Assembly: GCF_014191505.1 (NCBI RefSeq) | Contig: NZ_JACHWS010000001.1 | Location: 744,001 to 808,000, forward strand | Length of the DNA stretch: 64,000 nt | DNA from: Hoyosella altamirensis | GTDB taxonomy: Bacteria > Actinomycetota > Actinomycetes > Mycobacteriales > Mycobacteriaceae | Reading direction: 5' to 3' | Shown here: piece by piece, positions 38,674 through 47,751 of the stretch | Layout: each line of letters opens with the position of its first letter | Numbering within the stretch: the stretch's first letter is position 1 | The notes under the pieces: generated by a model | The model's database searches: none | Told to the model about the DNA's origin: nothing | The model's input: only the letters and a program-made list of their open reading frames with translations | Position numbers and translations under genes: made by a program

Positions 38674-39467
38674 CCGTTGCCGCCATCAAGACGCGCGCTG
38701 CACGCCCTGCCCGGCGGCGCAGCGGGCCACGCCAGTACCCCGGAGCCTTGTACCGCACGGAAATTCGCCACGTACGCTCGACGCCGCTAACCAATGAGTT
38801 CATCTACCGAAGCTGCTGGTGGCTCGTGGATCTCGATCGGCTTCCCGCTCTTCCCTGGTGGCTGCGCCCATTCGCACGGTTCTCGTCAGCTGATCACTTC
38901 GGTGATCCAGCGCGCACGCTCAGGGACAACGTCGACAGTTTCCTGCTCGAACGTGGAATCGACGTTCGCGGCGGCCAGGTGTGGATGCTGGCGAACGCCC
39001 GTGTGCTGGGCGTGAACTTCAATCCGCTGTCAGTCTTCTGGTGTTACGGCCGTGACGGTGAACTTCGGTGCGTGATCGCCGAGGTGCACAACACCTACGG
39101 CGGGCGGCACTGTTACGTCCTGGGGCCTGAAGCTGCAGGTCCGAGCGGTACGGTCGCGCCGAAAGAGTTCTACGTCTCCCCGTTCAACGACGTGTCGGGC
39201 CAGTATCGCCTGCGTCTGCCGTTCCCAGATCGTGAATTGTCCGCCCACATCGTGTTGCTCCGGTCTGGTGAAATGCCCTTCGTCGCGTCAGTGAGTGGAA
39301 CACGGGAAGACATCACACACCGGTCGGTGCTTCGTGTGCAGCGGGAGCTGCCAGTGGCACCCCTTCGCGTCATTCTGCAGATCCGCTGGCAGGGCATCCG
39401 CCTCTGGGCCCGCGGCCTGCAAATTCAGCCCAGAAATGGCACCCCGTCCCCTCAGGAAGGTGTTTAA
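38670..39467 (+). CDS. DUF1365 family protein (Rv0448c-like)
   Basis: 265 residues. Typical of DUF1365: ALYRTEIRHVRSTPLTNEFIY near the N-terminus, WMLANARVLGVNFNPLSVFWC, AEVHNTYGGRHCYVL and KEFYVSPFNDVSGQY. Members always accompany the FAD oxidoreductase and a cyclopropane-synthase-like enzyme, so they probably act on the same lipid, but the reaction is unknown. GTG 38670 overlaps the upstream stop (GTGA), and the next gene begins right after its stop. Confidence 0.9.
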   Translation: MTVAAIKTRAARPARRRSGPRQYPGALYRTEIRHVRSTPLTNEFIYRSCWWLVDLDRLPALPWWLRPFARFSSADHFGDPARTLRDNVDSFLLERGIDVRGGQVWMLANARVLGVNFNPLSVFWCYGRDGELRCVIAEVHNTYGGRHCYVLGPEAAGPSGTVAPKEFYVSPFNDVSGQYRLRLPFPDRELSAHIVLLRSGEMPFVASVSGTREDITHRSVLRVQRELPVAPLRVILQIRWQGIRLWARGLQIQPRNGTPSPQEGV

Positions 39468-40805
39468 GTGAGCGTCGAATTTCAGGATGAGCGCTGCGCT
39501 CGCGCAGACAGCACCACTACCGTCATCGACCCGCACCGGTGGCCGGGTGTAGCTTCGGTTCCGCGACGGTGGGCACAGGGTGTGCGGTCAAAGGCGGCTC
39601 GCAGTCTGTTCACCCGGGCGGTGTCGCGTCTCCCATTGCGTGTCGAATTCCCCGATGGCCGCATAGCGGGCCAGGGGAGCGGTACGGATTCACTGCCGCG
39701 AATGATCATTCATGATGCGGACGCGTTGTTCGCGCGGCTAGGTTCGGGCGGCCTCATCGGGTTCGGTGAGTCGTACATGGCGGGCGAGTGGGACGCGTCC
39801 GACTTGGAGCGTGTCCTCGAGGTATTCGCCGCGAGCGTCGCGGACCTGGTCCCGAAATCCCTGCAATCGCTGCGCGCCGTGACAGTTCGGCGTCAGCCCC
39901 GGCGTGAACGCAACACCGCCCAGAACACACGATCCAACATCTCGCGCCACTACGATTTGTCGAACGCGTTTTTCCGGCTGTTCCTCGACGAGACGATGAC
40001 GTACTCGGCGGGGTTGTTCACCGATCCGGAAACCGCGTCGTGGGAGGAGCTAGCCGACGCTCAGCACCGCAAGATCGACCGGCTGCTGGACCAGGCCGGT
40101 GTGGGTGAAGGCACGAGAGTGCTCGAAATCGGAACCGGCTGGGGTGAACTCGCTATCCGCGCCGCCCAGCGGGGGGCGAGGGTCCGTTCAGTCACGTTGT
40201 CAGTGGCGCAAAAAGAACTCGCCGACGAACGCATCAAGGCTCTAGGCTTGAATGATCGAATCCAAGTTCAGATCCTTGACTACCGGTCTGTTGAGGGCGA
40301 GTTCGACGCAATTCTCTCTGTAGAGATGATCGAAGCAGTCGGCTACCAATACTGGCCGACGTACTTCCGCAAAATCGATGAACTGCTTGCGCCCGGCGGC
40401 ACTGCTGCCATCCAGGCAATCACCATGCCGCACAACCGGATGCTGGCCACGCGCAACACATACACGTGGATCCATAAGTACATTTTCCCGGGCGGGCTCA
40501 TCCCGTCCATAGAGGCGATCCGCCACACAACCGAGCGCGAGACGAACCTCCGGATCCGCGATCAGTTCTCGATGGGGCCGCACTACGCCCGGACGCTCCG
40601 CCTGTGGGAAGAGCGTTTCAGCGCACGCTTCGACGAGGCCCGTGCGCTCGGTTTCGATGAGGTTTTCCGCCGCATGTGGAAGTTCTACCTCTGCTACTCA
40701 GAGGCCGGTTTCGCGTCGGGCTACCTCGGTGTGGAACAACTCGTGTTCAGCCGCCCCGATGGCCCCGGCGGTCCCACTGCCCCCGCGCCAGCGAAGGAGC
40801 ATTGA
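39468..40805 (+). CDS. Cyclopropane/methyl fatty-acid synthase, first copy (UfaA1-like)
   Basis: SAM-dependent methyltransferase acting on unsaturated phospholipid acyl chains. 445 residues. N-terminal lipid-handling domain (GSGGLIGFGESYMAGEWDASD), then NISRHYDLSNAFFRLFLDETMTYSAG-type entry, SAM motif VLEIGTGWGELAIRAAQ and SVEMIEAVGYQYWPTYF at the bicarbonate site. GTG 39468 follows AGGAAGG. Mtb has one gene (ufaA1, Rv0447c) here; this genome has two in tandem. This copy has EAVG where the second has EHVG. Confidence 0.92.
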   Translation: MSVEFQDERCARADSTTTVIDPHRWPGVASVPRRWAQGVRSKAARSLFTRAVSRLPLRVEFPDGRIAGQGSGTDSLPRMIIHDADALFARLGSGGLIGFGESYMAGEWDASDLERVLEVFAASVADLVPKSLQSLRAVTVRRQPRRERNTAQNTRSNISRHYDLSNAFFRLFLDETMTYSAGLFTDPETASWEELADAQHRKIDRLLDQAGVGEGTRVLEIGTGWGELAIRAAQRGARVRSVTLSVAQKELADERIKALGLNDRIQVQILDYRSVEGEFDAILSVEMIEAVGYQYWPTYFRKIDELLAPGGTAAIQAITMPHNRMLATRNTYTWIHKYIFPGGLIPSIEAIRHTTERETNLRIRDQFSMGPHYARTLRLWEERFSARFDEARALGFDEVFRRMWKFYLCYSEAGFASGYLGVEQLVFSRPDGPGGPTAPAPAKEH

Positions 40806-40807
40806 CA

Positions 40808-42118
40808 ATGGCGGATCCCGAAGCTCCGGCAGATCCTCTGCCTGCACGCCCGGCCGCTGAGATCATCGCAGGGGTCCTCGAACCGCTGACCGGCAGTCCA
40901 TTGCCGGTGCGTATCGAAGCCTGGGATGGCAGTTCCGCGGGCCCCAGCGGTGTCCCCGTAGTGGAACTCGCGTCCCCGGATGCGATCCTCCGGATGCTGT
41001 GGCATCCCGGGGAACTGGGCGCCGCCCAGGCGTACGTCACCGGTGAGCTCGACGTGCAAGGCGACCTCGGTGCCGCGCTCGACCATGTCTGGCGAGTGGT
41101 GCATGAGCGCAACCTCCGCGCTTTCCGGCCGCACCCGCGCAACCTTGCTCGCATTGCCCGCGCAGCGCGGGAACTCGGGGTACTGCGCACAGCGCCAGAA
41201 GCTCCCCGCTCGCAGGCCCGAATCCGCGGACGGCTCCACAGCCTGCGGCGCGACAAGAGAGCGATCAGCCACCACTACGACCTGTCCAACGACTTCTACT
41301 CGAAAATTCTCGACCCTCACATGGCGTACTCGTGCGGATACTGGATGTCCAGCGACCCGTCCTACACGGTTGAGGATGCGCAGCGCGACAAACTGGACCT
41401 CGTGTGCCGCAAGCTCGGGTTGCGCGAAGGCATGCGCGTGCTCGATATCGGCTGCGGGTGGGGCAGCCTCAGCATCCACGCTGCCGACAAGTTTGGAGTA
41501 GACGTAGTCGGGGTCACGCTGTCACGGGAACAGAAAGCGTTCGCGGACAAACGTATCGCCGAGATCGGACTCACGGACCGCGTCGATATCAGGCTCCAGG
41601 ACTACCGTGAAATTCCGGATGGCCCCTTCGACGCGGTCGCGTCTCTGGAAATGGGGGAGCACGTTGGGCAGCGGAACTATCCGCGCTACGCCCAGGCGTT
41701 GTTCGAAAACGTGAAACCCACTGGCCGAGTGCTCATCCAGCAGATGTCGCGCTGCGGACGGCACCCGGGCGGCGGCCCGTTCATCGAATCCTTCATCGCT
41801 CCGGACATGCACATGCGACCGGTCGGGGAAACCATCGGCATGCTCGAAGAGGCAGGCCTCGAGCTGCGTGACGTCCACGCGCTACGCGAACATTACGTGC
41901 GCACCGTTGACGCGTGGCACCAGCAATTCGAAGCGAACTGGGATGAGCTTTGCGCCATGGTTGGCGAGGAGGTCGCCCGAGTGTGGCGGCTCTACCTCGT
42001 TGGCGGTGGACGTGCATTCCGTGACGGACGTATGGGAGTCGACCAGTTACTGCTGGTGCGGCCCGATCGCAGTGGCGGCAGCGGAATGCCCGCGGTGCGG
42101 GGACCCGCTCATGGGTGA
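40808..42118 (+). CDS. Cyclopropane/methyl fatty-acid synthase, second copy
   Basis: 436 residues, same fold as the preceding gene but clearly diverged. GELGAAQAYVTGELDVQGDLG in the N-domain, ISHHYDLSNDFYSKILD, SAM motif VLDIGCGWGSLSIHAADKFG, active-site SLEMGEHVGQRNYPRYAQ, and MHMRPVGETIGMLEEAGLE near the C-terminus. ATG 40808 follows AAGGAG. The divergence argues for different products or chain positions rather than dosage. Its end overlaps the next gene by eight bases. Confidence 0.92.
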   Translation: MADPEAPADPLPARPAAEIIAGVLEPLTGSPLPVRIEAWDGSSAGPSGVPVVELASPDAILRMLWHPGELGAAQAYVTGELDVQGDLGAALDHVWRVVHERNLRAFRPHPRNLARIARAARELGVLRTAPEAPRSQARIRGRLHSLRRDKRAISHHYDLSNDFYSKILDPHMAYSCGYWMSSDPSYTVEDAQRDKLDLVCRKLGLREGMRVLDIGCGWGSLSIHAADKFGVDVVGVTLSREQKAFADKRIAEIGLTDRVDIRLQDYREIPDGPFDAVASLEMGEHVGQRNYPRYAQALFENVKPTGRVLIQQMSRCGRHPGGGPFIESFIAPDMHMRPVGETIGMLEEAGLELRDVHALREHYVRTVDAWHQQFEANWDELCAMVGEEVARVWRLYLVGGGRAFRDGRMGVDQLLLVRPDRSGGSGMPAVRGPAHG

Positions 42119-42905
42119 TTTCCTCGTAGTCAGCGCTGCCTCGCTCGCCGCGATTGCCGTCCTGATGGCGGTCACCGCGGTGGCCGGATTCTGGCTGAAA
42201 CGGCACAACGTAGTGGACGTGTCCTGGGGGCTGGCGTTCGTGTCAGTCGCGGCGGCCGCAGCCGCCGCCGGGACTGGCGAGCCAGCCCGCAGACTCGTCG
42301 TCCTGGGCCTGGTCACAGTGTGGGGGGTGCGGCTGGCGTGGCACATGTTCATCCGCACGCGCGGGCACGGCGAGGACCCGCGATACGAAGAAATGTTGGC
42401 ACGAGGGGGTGGCAATCCCACGTGGCTGGTGATCCGCAAGATCTATCTGACGCAGGCGCTCGCGGCGTGGTTCGTCTCCCTGCCGATCCAGGTGGCCGCG
42501 GTCTCTGATGGTCCACTCGGCTGGATCGCGTTTGCGGGCATTCTGTTGTGGATCGTGGGGCTGACGTTCGAGGCAGTAGGCGACTATCAGCTGCGGAAGT
42601 TCAAGGCCGATCCGGCGAACCGCGGCAAAGTGATGGACCGCGGACTCTGGTCCTGGACGCGGCACCCTAACTATTTCGGTGATGCTTGCGTCTGGTGGGG
42701 CATCTTCCTCATCGCCGCCGACGTGTGGCCCGGCGTTCTGACAATCCTGTCGCCCATTCTGATGACGTACTTCCTTGCCTTCGCCACCGGCGGGAAGCTA
42801 CTGGAAAAACACATGTCCGAGCGTCCTGGTTACCGCGACTATCAGGCACGGGTGAGCTTCTTCATTCCGCTTCCGCCCAAGCGGAGGAATCGCGAACGGG
42901 CCTGA
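42111..42905 (+). CDS. DUF1295 membrane protein (Rv0446c-like)
   Basis: 264 residues with about six to seven membrane segments. The C-terminal steroid-5-alpha-reductase/isoprenylcysteine-methyltransferase-like core shows NRGKVMDRGLWSWTRHPNYFGDACVWWG and LLEKHMSERPGYRDYQARVSFFIP. Last gene of the fatty-acid operon; a NADPH-dependent reductase acting on the methylene intermediate is a reasonable guess. ATG 42111 lies within the previous gene. It stops two bases from the convergent Ddn-like gene. Confidence 0.9.
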   Translation: MGDFLVVSAASLAAIAVLMAVTAVAGFWLKRHNVVDVSWGLAFVSVAAAAAAAGTGEPARRLVVLGLVTVWGVRLAWHMFIRTRGHGEDPRYEEMLARGGGNPTWLVIRKIYLTQALAAWFVSLPIQVAAVSDGPLGWIAFAGILLWIVGLTFEAVGDYQLRKFKADPANRGKVMDRGLWSWTRHPNYFGDACVWWGIFLIAADVWPGVLTILSPILMTYFLAFATGGKLLEKHMSERPGYRDYQARVSFFIPLPPKRRNRERA

Positions 42906-42907
42906 CT

Positions 42908-43342
42908 TCAGTTTTTGGCGAGGATGACAACCGGAATGGGGCGGCTCGTCATTTTCTGGTACGCGGAGTAGCGATTCTTATTAACTCGATTGACAGCTGC
43001 CCAGGCGTCGTCGTATTCGTTGTCGCCAGGCCGCACGACTCGTGCGACGGCGGGGAAGACATCGCGGCCGACCTGTACCTTGACCTCCGGCTGCGCGATG
43101 AGGTTATGCAGCCAGCCAGGGTTCTTGCTAGCGCCTCCGTTGGAGGCGACGACGGCGTAGCCGCCGGTAACGGAGGCGTAGGTCAGTGCGCTGACGCGTT
43201 CCTTGCCAGTTTTGCGTCCCTTCGTCGTCAATAGCAGCGTCGGCACACCGAGAAGCTTGTGGCCGATCCGTCCGCCACTCCGCTCGTAAAGTGCCTGGTG
43301 CGCCTTCAGCGTATTCACGAAGATTGTGCCGGCAATGCTCAT
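42908..43342 (-). CDS. Deazaflavin (F420)-dependent nitroreductase-like protein, Ddn family
   Basis: 144 residues of the split-barrel Ddn/DUF385 family, which in mycobacteria uses coenzyme F420 to reduce quinones and nitroimidazoles. Typical pieces are VPTLLLTTKGRKTGKERVSALTY, YAVVASNGGASKNPGWLHNL and QVGRDVFPAVARV. ATG 43342. Its 3' end abuts the DUF1295 gene; the 180 bases upstream hold a strong inverted repeat. Confidence 0.9.
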   Translation of the reverse strand: MSIAGTIFVNTLKAHQALYERSGGRIGHKLLGVPTLLLTTKGRKTGKERVSALTYASVTGGYAVVASNGGASKNPGWLHNLIAQPEVKVQVGRDVFPAVARVVRPGDNEYDDAWAAVNRVNKNRYSAYQKMTSRPIPVVILAKN

Positions 43343-43457
43343 TGATCCCCCTTGATCAGTTCATTCGACCCCAGGCTACCCCGGGAGAAATGTCAAGGCG
43401 TGAGACTTGAAATCAAAAAATAAAGCCAAGGGGCTTGCCGGTGATGTGGGGCATCGC

Positions 43458-43506
43458 CGATCCGGTTGGATTTGCCGCGCACACCGCGTGAAATCCAACC
43501 GGATCG
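43458..43506. terminator. 16-base-pair perfect inverted repeat, probable terminator
   Basis: Arms 43458-43473 (CGATCCGGTTGGATTT) and 43491-43506 are exact complements with a 17-base loop. It lies just 16 bases past the stop of the symporter gene, so on the minus strand it should act as its terminator. The long loop and A/T ends are unusual for a simple terminator, and it also sits about 115 bases upstream of the Ddn-like gene. Confidence 0.65.
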
Positions 43507-43521
43507 CACCTCTGGAGTGCG

Positions 43522-44952
43522 TTAGGAAATGCGCGCGCCTTCTTGCGCGCCTTCCCAGCATTCGACCCCCGCAAGATCTGGCATGTCTCGCTTCGCGAAT
43601 GTTGGGTTGATGCCGCGGCGCCGTTGTTCGAGGTAGTGATCGAGCAGGCGGAACGCGATCACCGATAGTGGCGCGATGACCAGGAGGTTGATCAGCACCA
43701 TCACGCCCATGGTGAGGTCAGCCACGTTCCATACCAGAGCGAGTGATCCGACGGACCCGAGGAACACGCATGTGATCACCGCGACGCGGAACGAGTTGAG
43801 CGCGATGCGCGAATGGGTCAGGAACTGGACGTTGGCCTGGCCGATGTAGTAGTTGCCAAGGACCGAACTGAACGCGAGAAAGAAGATGACAACGGCGAGG
43901 TAGTGAATGGCCCAGTCGCCGAATTGAAGGGCGAGCGCATTCTGTGTCAGTCCCGCACCTTCCCGCTGCCCGAAATCGGGATCGGAAAGCAGGATGATGA
44001 ATGCGGTCATTGAACAGATAACCAACGTGTCGAAGTAAACGCCCAGCGATTGCACAAGTCCCTGTTTCACAGGGTGTGAAACGGCAGCAGTGGCACTGAT
44101 GTTCGGGACTGACCCCATCCCGGCTTCATTTGAATAGAGGCCACGACGGATGCCGTGCATAATCGCGGCGCCGATCCCGCCGCCGACAATCTCCCGGAGG
44201 CCAAAAGCGTTCTCGAAGATCAGCACGAACATGCCGGGCACTGCATCGATGTTCATGGCAACGACCACAAGACCGAGGCCAATGTAAGACAGCGCAAGGG
44301 TCGGCACTATGACCTGGCACACCCAGGAAATTCGGCGGACACCACCGAAGATCACCAGCGCCGTGAGCGCAGCGAGGACTATCCCCAGCCCGAAAGTCAC
44401 GAAAGTGGATGACGTGCCGGCGGAGTTCCTGACGACATCAGTGATCGTGTTGGCCTGCACACTGTTGAAAACGAGGGGGTAGGTGACGATGGTGACAACC
44501 GCGAATATGGCCGCAATGCGGTGCTTCCCGAGGCCACGGCTGATGTAATAGGCCGGTCCACCGCGATAGCTGTCATGGTCTTTGACCTTGTAGAGCTGCC
44601 CGAGAGTTGATTCGACGAATGAAGTCGCCGCGCCGATCAGTGCCGTAACCCACATCCAGAAGACGGCACCTGGGCCTCCAACGGTAATCGCGATGGCGAC
44701 ACCGGCGACATTCCCGGTGCCCACCCTGGCGGCGGCCGAAATGGTGAACGACTGGAACGATGAAAGACCTTTCCGTCCGTTCTCCATGGTCAGCGATGGC
44801 TCTGAGATCAGCCGGACCATCTCGCGCCCGAGCCGGAACTGAGCGAACCTGGACCGGATCGTGTAGTAGATACCCGAAGCCAGAAGTAGGGCGATAATCA
44901 GATACCAATAGCGGTCATTGATTTCGGTAATGAAGCTGTTTAGTTGATCCAC
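43522..44952 (-). CDS. Sodium:alanine/glycine symporter, AGCS family
   Basis: Secondary transporter importing alanine or glycine with Na+. 476 residues with about 11 membrane segments. Signature GTGNVAGVAIAITVGGPGAVFWMWVTALIGAATSF is seen as GTGNVAGVAIAI and FWMWVTALIGAATSFVE; also GGPAYYISRGLG and GIRRGLYSNEAGMGSVPN. I chose GTG 44952, preceded by AAAGGTGG; ATG 44997 would add 15 residues. Stands alone with its own terminator. Glycine uptake would fit with the glycine cleavage genes in the window, but substrate is not proven. Confidence 0.92.
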   Translation of the reverse strand: MDQLNSFITEINDRYWYLIIALLLASGIYYTIRSRFAQFRLGREMVRLISEPSLTMENGRKGLSSFQSFTISAAARVGTGNVAGVAIAITVGGPGAVFWMWVTALIGAATSFVESTLGQLYKVKDHDSYRGGPAYYISRGLGKHRIAAIFAVVTIVTYPLVFNSVQANTITDVVRNSAGTSSTFVTFGLGIVLAALTALVIFGGVRRISWVCQVIVPTLALSYIGLGLVVVAMNIDAVPGMFVLIFENAFGLREIVGGGIGAAIMHGIRRGLYSNEAGMGSVPNISATAAVSHPVKQGLVQSLGVYFDTLVICSMTAFIILLSDPDFGQREGAGLTQNALALQFGDWAIHYLAVVIFFLAFSSVLGNYYIGQANVQFLTHSRIALNSFRVAVITCVFLGSVGSLALVWNVADLTMGVMVLINLLVIAPLSVIAFRLLDHYLEQRRRGINPTFAKRDMPDLAGVECWEGAQEGARIS

Positions 44953-45120
44953 GGGACCACCTTTAGTGAAAAGGAATAAGCTGCCCTTCGGGGGCATCGG
45001 AAAAACGGTACGTTAGCTTCGGCGCAGCACGGCCTTGGGGCATTTTGTTACGGTGCTTTAAATGTGCTGCTGAACGGACCTTTCCGAGGATGGTGGTGTC
45101 CGGTATATCCGTATTATGGT

Positions 45121-46500
45121 TTACGCATTATTCACAGGTAGCTCGCCGTCATCAACAAGCGCGAGAAATTCAGCGTAATCCGCCTCGACCTGGGCGGCGT
45201 AGGACGTGGCGTAGGCGGCGATGGCGCGGTCGAAGTGCTTCCCTCTCGCGAGGTACGCCCAGAGCGTGCGCGAGTCGACTGTCCGGCAGTGTGCGCGGGC
45301 AAGTAGCGCGCCAGTCAGGCGGCCGTAATCGTCAAGGTTCTTCGCGGTCAGGCGTGCCGGATCAATATCCGCCTTGTGGTTGCGGAACTGCCGCACCATG
45401 TATTCGCGCTCACCGATGTTCGTCCACCCCAGCCACGAGTCGCTGTCCGCTTGCATGATGCGGATGCCCTCGACGATGCGCTGCCCATTATGGGTGGGCG
45501 CGGTCTCAGGAACATACGGCGCCAGCAGTGAACGCTGCGCCTGTTTGAGTTGCAGGACGAGCGCCTCATTCCCATTACCCTGCAGGAGAACAAGGTAACT
45601 CCGCAGCCCGACGCTCCCCGTGCCCACGATCCGGTGGACGACGTCGTGAGCGCGATATCGCGCACTGAGCGGACGTTTTGCAGGTGGCAGCGTCGCGGTG
45701 TAGCGGCGCAGCGCATCGACGACGTCAGTTTCGTCTTCCGGCGATATTCGCGTGCGAATCGGTGGGTCTTCAGTGAATTCCCACTGGCCGTCGTCACGTG
45801 CGGTCCATCGGTCGGCAACGCGTTCGGAGGTGTTCCGCGCTGCTTTCCGGAGCGCGCGTGCGTAGTCGTCAGCGAGTGCGTCGGCCTTGGTGCGAGAGAT
45901 CACCGATTCGTCGGCGAAATTGCGCCAGGCGTCGAGGAACGGTGTGGCGGAGACGCGCCGAGCGGCACGCCGGTACGCGCGCGCAGCGTGACGGGCCGCG
46001 CGAACGCACGTCCCGTCGTCGATGTCGTTCTGTCGGCCAGCGAGGATCAGGCTCGCGGCGAGGCGTTTGACGTCCCACTCCCAGGGGCCCCGGACGGTCT
46101 CGTCGAAATCGTTGACGTCGATGACGATGGACCCGAGCCGTCCGCCAAACAGCCCAAAGTTAGATGCGTGGGCATCGCCGCATAGTTGTGCGTGCAGACC
46201 CGTGACGGGTTCGTGGGACAAGTCGTACGCCATCAGCCCCGCGGTGCCGCGGAAGAAAGCGAAGGGGGACTGGCGCATCCGTTCAATCCGGATGGGCAGC
46301 AGGTGTTCGTCACGTCCCTCATTTGTGGCTTCCATGTAGTCCCTGACCGTTGGGCGATCGGTCTGGGCAGTGAAGTAGGTATGCGCTTCGTGGGGAATGT
46401 AGTCGCGGAGATCCCGGCCCTTGTCGCGTGCCTCAGCCGCGTCGGTCCAGGAGTCGGCACCGTCTCCTGTGAACAGCGTTTTCTGGGTCCGCTCGTCCAT
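45121..46500 (-). CDS. DUF2252 family protein
   Basis: 459 residues, soluble, of a kinase-like family common in actinobacteria. Conserved: RMRQSPFAFFRGTAGLMAYDL, LCGDAHASNFGLF (a phosphotransferase-like HxDxxxxN-type loop), VIDVNDFDETVRGPWEWDVKR and LVLLQGNGNEALVLQLKQA. The fold suggests phosphotransfer, but no substrate is known. ATG 46500 follows AAGGTGG at five bases; GTG 46509 is possible. Divergent from hsp20 across the HspR-type operator. Confidence 0.88.
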   Translation of the reverse strand: MDERTQKTLFTGDGADSWTDAAEARDKGRDLRDYIPHEAHTYFTAQTDRPTVRDYMEATNEGRDEHLLPIRIERMRQSPFAFFRGTAGLMAYDLSHEPVTGLHAQLCGDAHASNFGLFGGRLGSIVIDVNDFDETVRGPWEWDVKRLAASLILAGRQNDIDDGTCVRAARHAARAYRRAARRVSATPFLDAWRNFADESVISRTKADALADDYARALRKAARNTSERVADRWTARDDGQWEFTEDPPIRTRISPEDETDVVDALRRYTATLPPAKRPLSARYRAHDVVHRIVGTGSVGLRSYLVLLQGNGNEALVLQLKQAQRSLLAPYVPETAPTHNGQRIVEGIRIMQADSDSWLGWTNIGEREYMVRQFRNHKADIDPARLTAKNLDDYGRLTGALLARAHCRTVDSRTLWAYLARGKHFDRAIAAYATSYAAQVEADYAEFLALVDDGELPVNNA

Positions 46501-46539
46501 GAGCACCACCTTGCCTCATTGAGGACACGCGACATCAAG

Positions 46540-46558
46540 TTGAGTGGAATACACTCAA
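46540..46558. promoter_or_regulatory. HspR operator (HAIR element)
   Basis: TTGAGTGGAATACACTCAA fits the HspR-associated inverted repeat CTTGAGT-N7-ACTCAAG except for the two outermost bases. It lies 82 bases before hsp20 and 40 bases before the divergent DUF2252 gene, so HspR may repress one or both until heat shock. Confidence 0.88.
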
Positions 46559-46639
46559 TTATGCTGGTGTTATGTCAATCGAAAGTGGCTAGTCGCCTTC
46601 GAGCGAAAAGCAAACCAGACCAGATTGAAGGAGTGTGAA

Positions 46640-47074
46640 ATGGCAGTACCAGCCCGCCGCGATCCCCGCCGATGGGATCCGTTCCGCGACTTCGAGGAAC
46701 TGTACGACCGACTCGGCCGATGGTTCGAAGAAGGAACCGGAGAAGCGAGAACGTGGGCGCCGTCCGTCGATATCGAGGAGACGGATCTGGCGTACAAGGT
46801 CGACGCGGAACTCCCAGGTGTGCAGAAGGACGACATCACTGTGGAGTACCGCGACGGCATCTTGCAGATCGCAGGCGAATCCAAGGAGAAGGAACGCGTC
46901 GGCATCGTCCACCGGCGTACCCGCCGCACCGGGCGGTTCAGTTACCAGGTGACAGTGCCGACAGAAGTCGACGCTTCAAAAATCGACGCCAGTCTCTCGG
47001 ACGGTGTTCTGACCGTCACACTTCCGAAGTCAGAGACGAAGAAGTCCGTCCGCAAGATCGAAGTCCGCGGCTAG
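46640..47074 (+). CDS. Hsp20/alpha-crystallin small heat-shock protein
   Basis: 144 residues. N-terminal arm WDPFRDFEELYDRLGRWFEE, alpha-crystallin domain from about residue 45 with ELPGVQKDDITVEYRDGIL and GRFSYQVTVPTEVDASKI, and the closing DGVLTVTLPKS motif. It holds unfolding proteins for DnaK. ATG 46640 follows AAGGAG at six bases. Downstream of a HAIR element like the HspR-controlled acr2/hsp20 genes of mycobacteria; terminated by a strong hairpin. Confidence 0.95.
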   Translation: MAVPARRDPRRWDPFRDFEELYDRLGRWFEEGTGEARTWAPSVDIEETDLAYKVDAELPGVQKDDITVEYRDGILQIAGESKEKERVGIVHRRTRRTGRFSYQVTVPTEVDASKIDASLSDGVLTVTLPKSETKKSVRKIEVRG

Positions 47075-47083
47075 TTCGGAAAC

Positions 47084-47109
47084 GCGGCCCGGGAAGTCTC
47101 CCGGGCCGC
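47084..47109 (+). terminator. Terminator of hsp20
   Basis: GCGGCCCGGGA (47084-47094) and TCCCGGGCCGC (47099-47109) form a perfect 11-base-pair stem with a four-base loop, ten bases past the hsp20 stop. Confidence 0.85.
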
Positions 47110-47139
47110 TCTCGCGCGATTCACGCTACGGTTGTCGCG

Positions 47140-47745
47140 ATGGATGCTGAACTTTCCGAAACACTGCCGCGCGGCGTCGTCGAGTCGATCGCGCGTCGAC
47201 GGTCCTACTTGACGCTGACGAGTGACGCTCCGAGCGACTCCGTCATCACGGACCTCATCCAGGCGTGCACCTCGGTCGCCGACCACAAAGCGTTGCGGCC
47301 GTGGCGAATCATCACCCTCCGAGGTGCCGCGCGTGAACGTTTTGGGGCCGCCATAGTGGAGCACGAGTACGGCGATGCTTCGTTGCTGACAGACCCTGAC
47401 AAGATCGCCGACGCGCGCAAACTCGCCGGTAAGCCAATGCGGGCGCCACTGCTGATCGCGATCGTGCACAGGTTCGTCGGCCACCCCAGCGTCCCCGAGT
47501 GGGAACAGGTCGCCAGCGCTGCTGGCCTAGGCCACTTGCTCTCGCTCGCATTGTTCGACCAGGGCTGGGGTGTCGTATGGCGCACCGGGCCGTTCGTGAA
47601 TATGCCGGAGGTAGCCGAAATGCACGGGCTGAAAGACACCGAGCGGCTGCTTGGGTGGCTGTACGTTGGCGGAATCGACCCGTCCGACGTCAAGCCGCGC
47701 AACCGCAAGATCGACGCCGCACAACTGATCACCCGCCTGGAGTGA
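47140..47745 (+). CDS. Nitroreductase family protein
   Basis: 201-residue FMN-dependent nitroreductase-fold protein. The phosphate-binding arginines are in SIARRRSYL, the middle block is VADHKALRPWRIITLRGAARE, and the C-terminal FMN block is QGWGVVWRTGPFVNMPEV with GWLYVGG. It resembles the YdjA-like single-domain group. ATG 47140. The next gene starts six bases after its stop, so they are probably co-transcribed. Substrate unknown. Confidence 0.9.
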   Translation: MDAELSETLPRGVVESIARRRSYLTLTSDAPSDSVITDLIQACTSVADHKALRPWRIITLRGAARERFGAAIVEHEYGDASLLTDPDKIADARKLAGKPMRAPLLIAIVHRFVGHPSVPEWEQVASAAGLGHLLSLALFDQGWGVVWRTGPFVNMPEVAEMHGLKDTERLLGWLYVGGIDPSDVKPRNRKIDAAQLITRLE

Positions 47746-47751
47746 GCCGCA

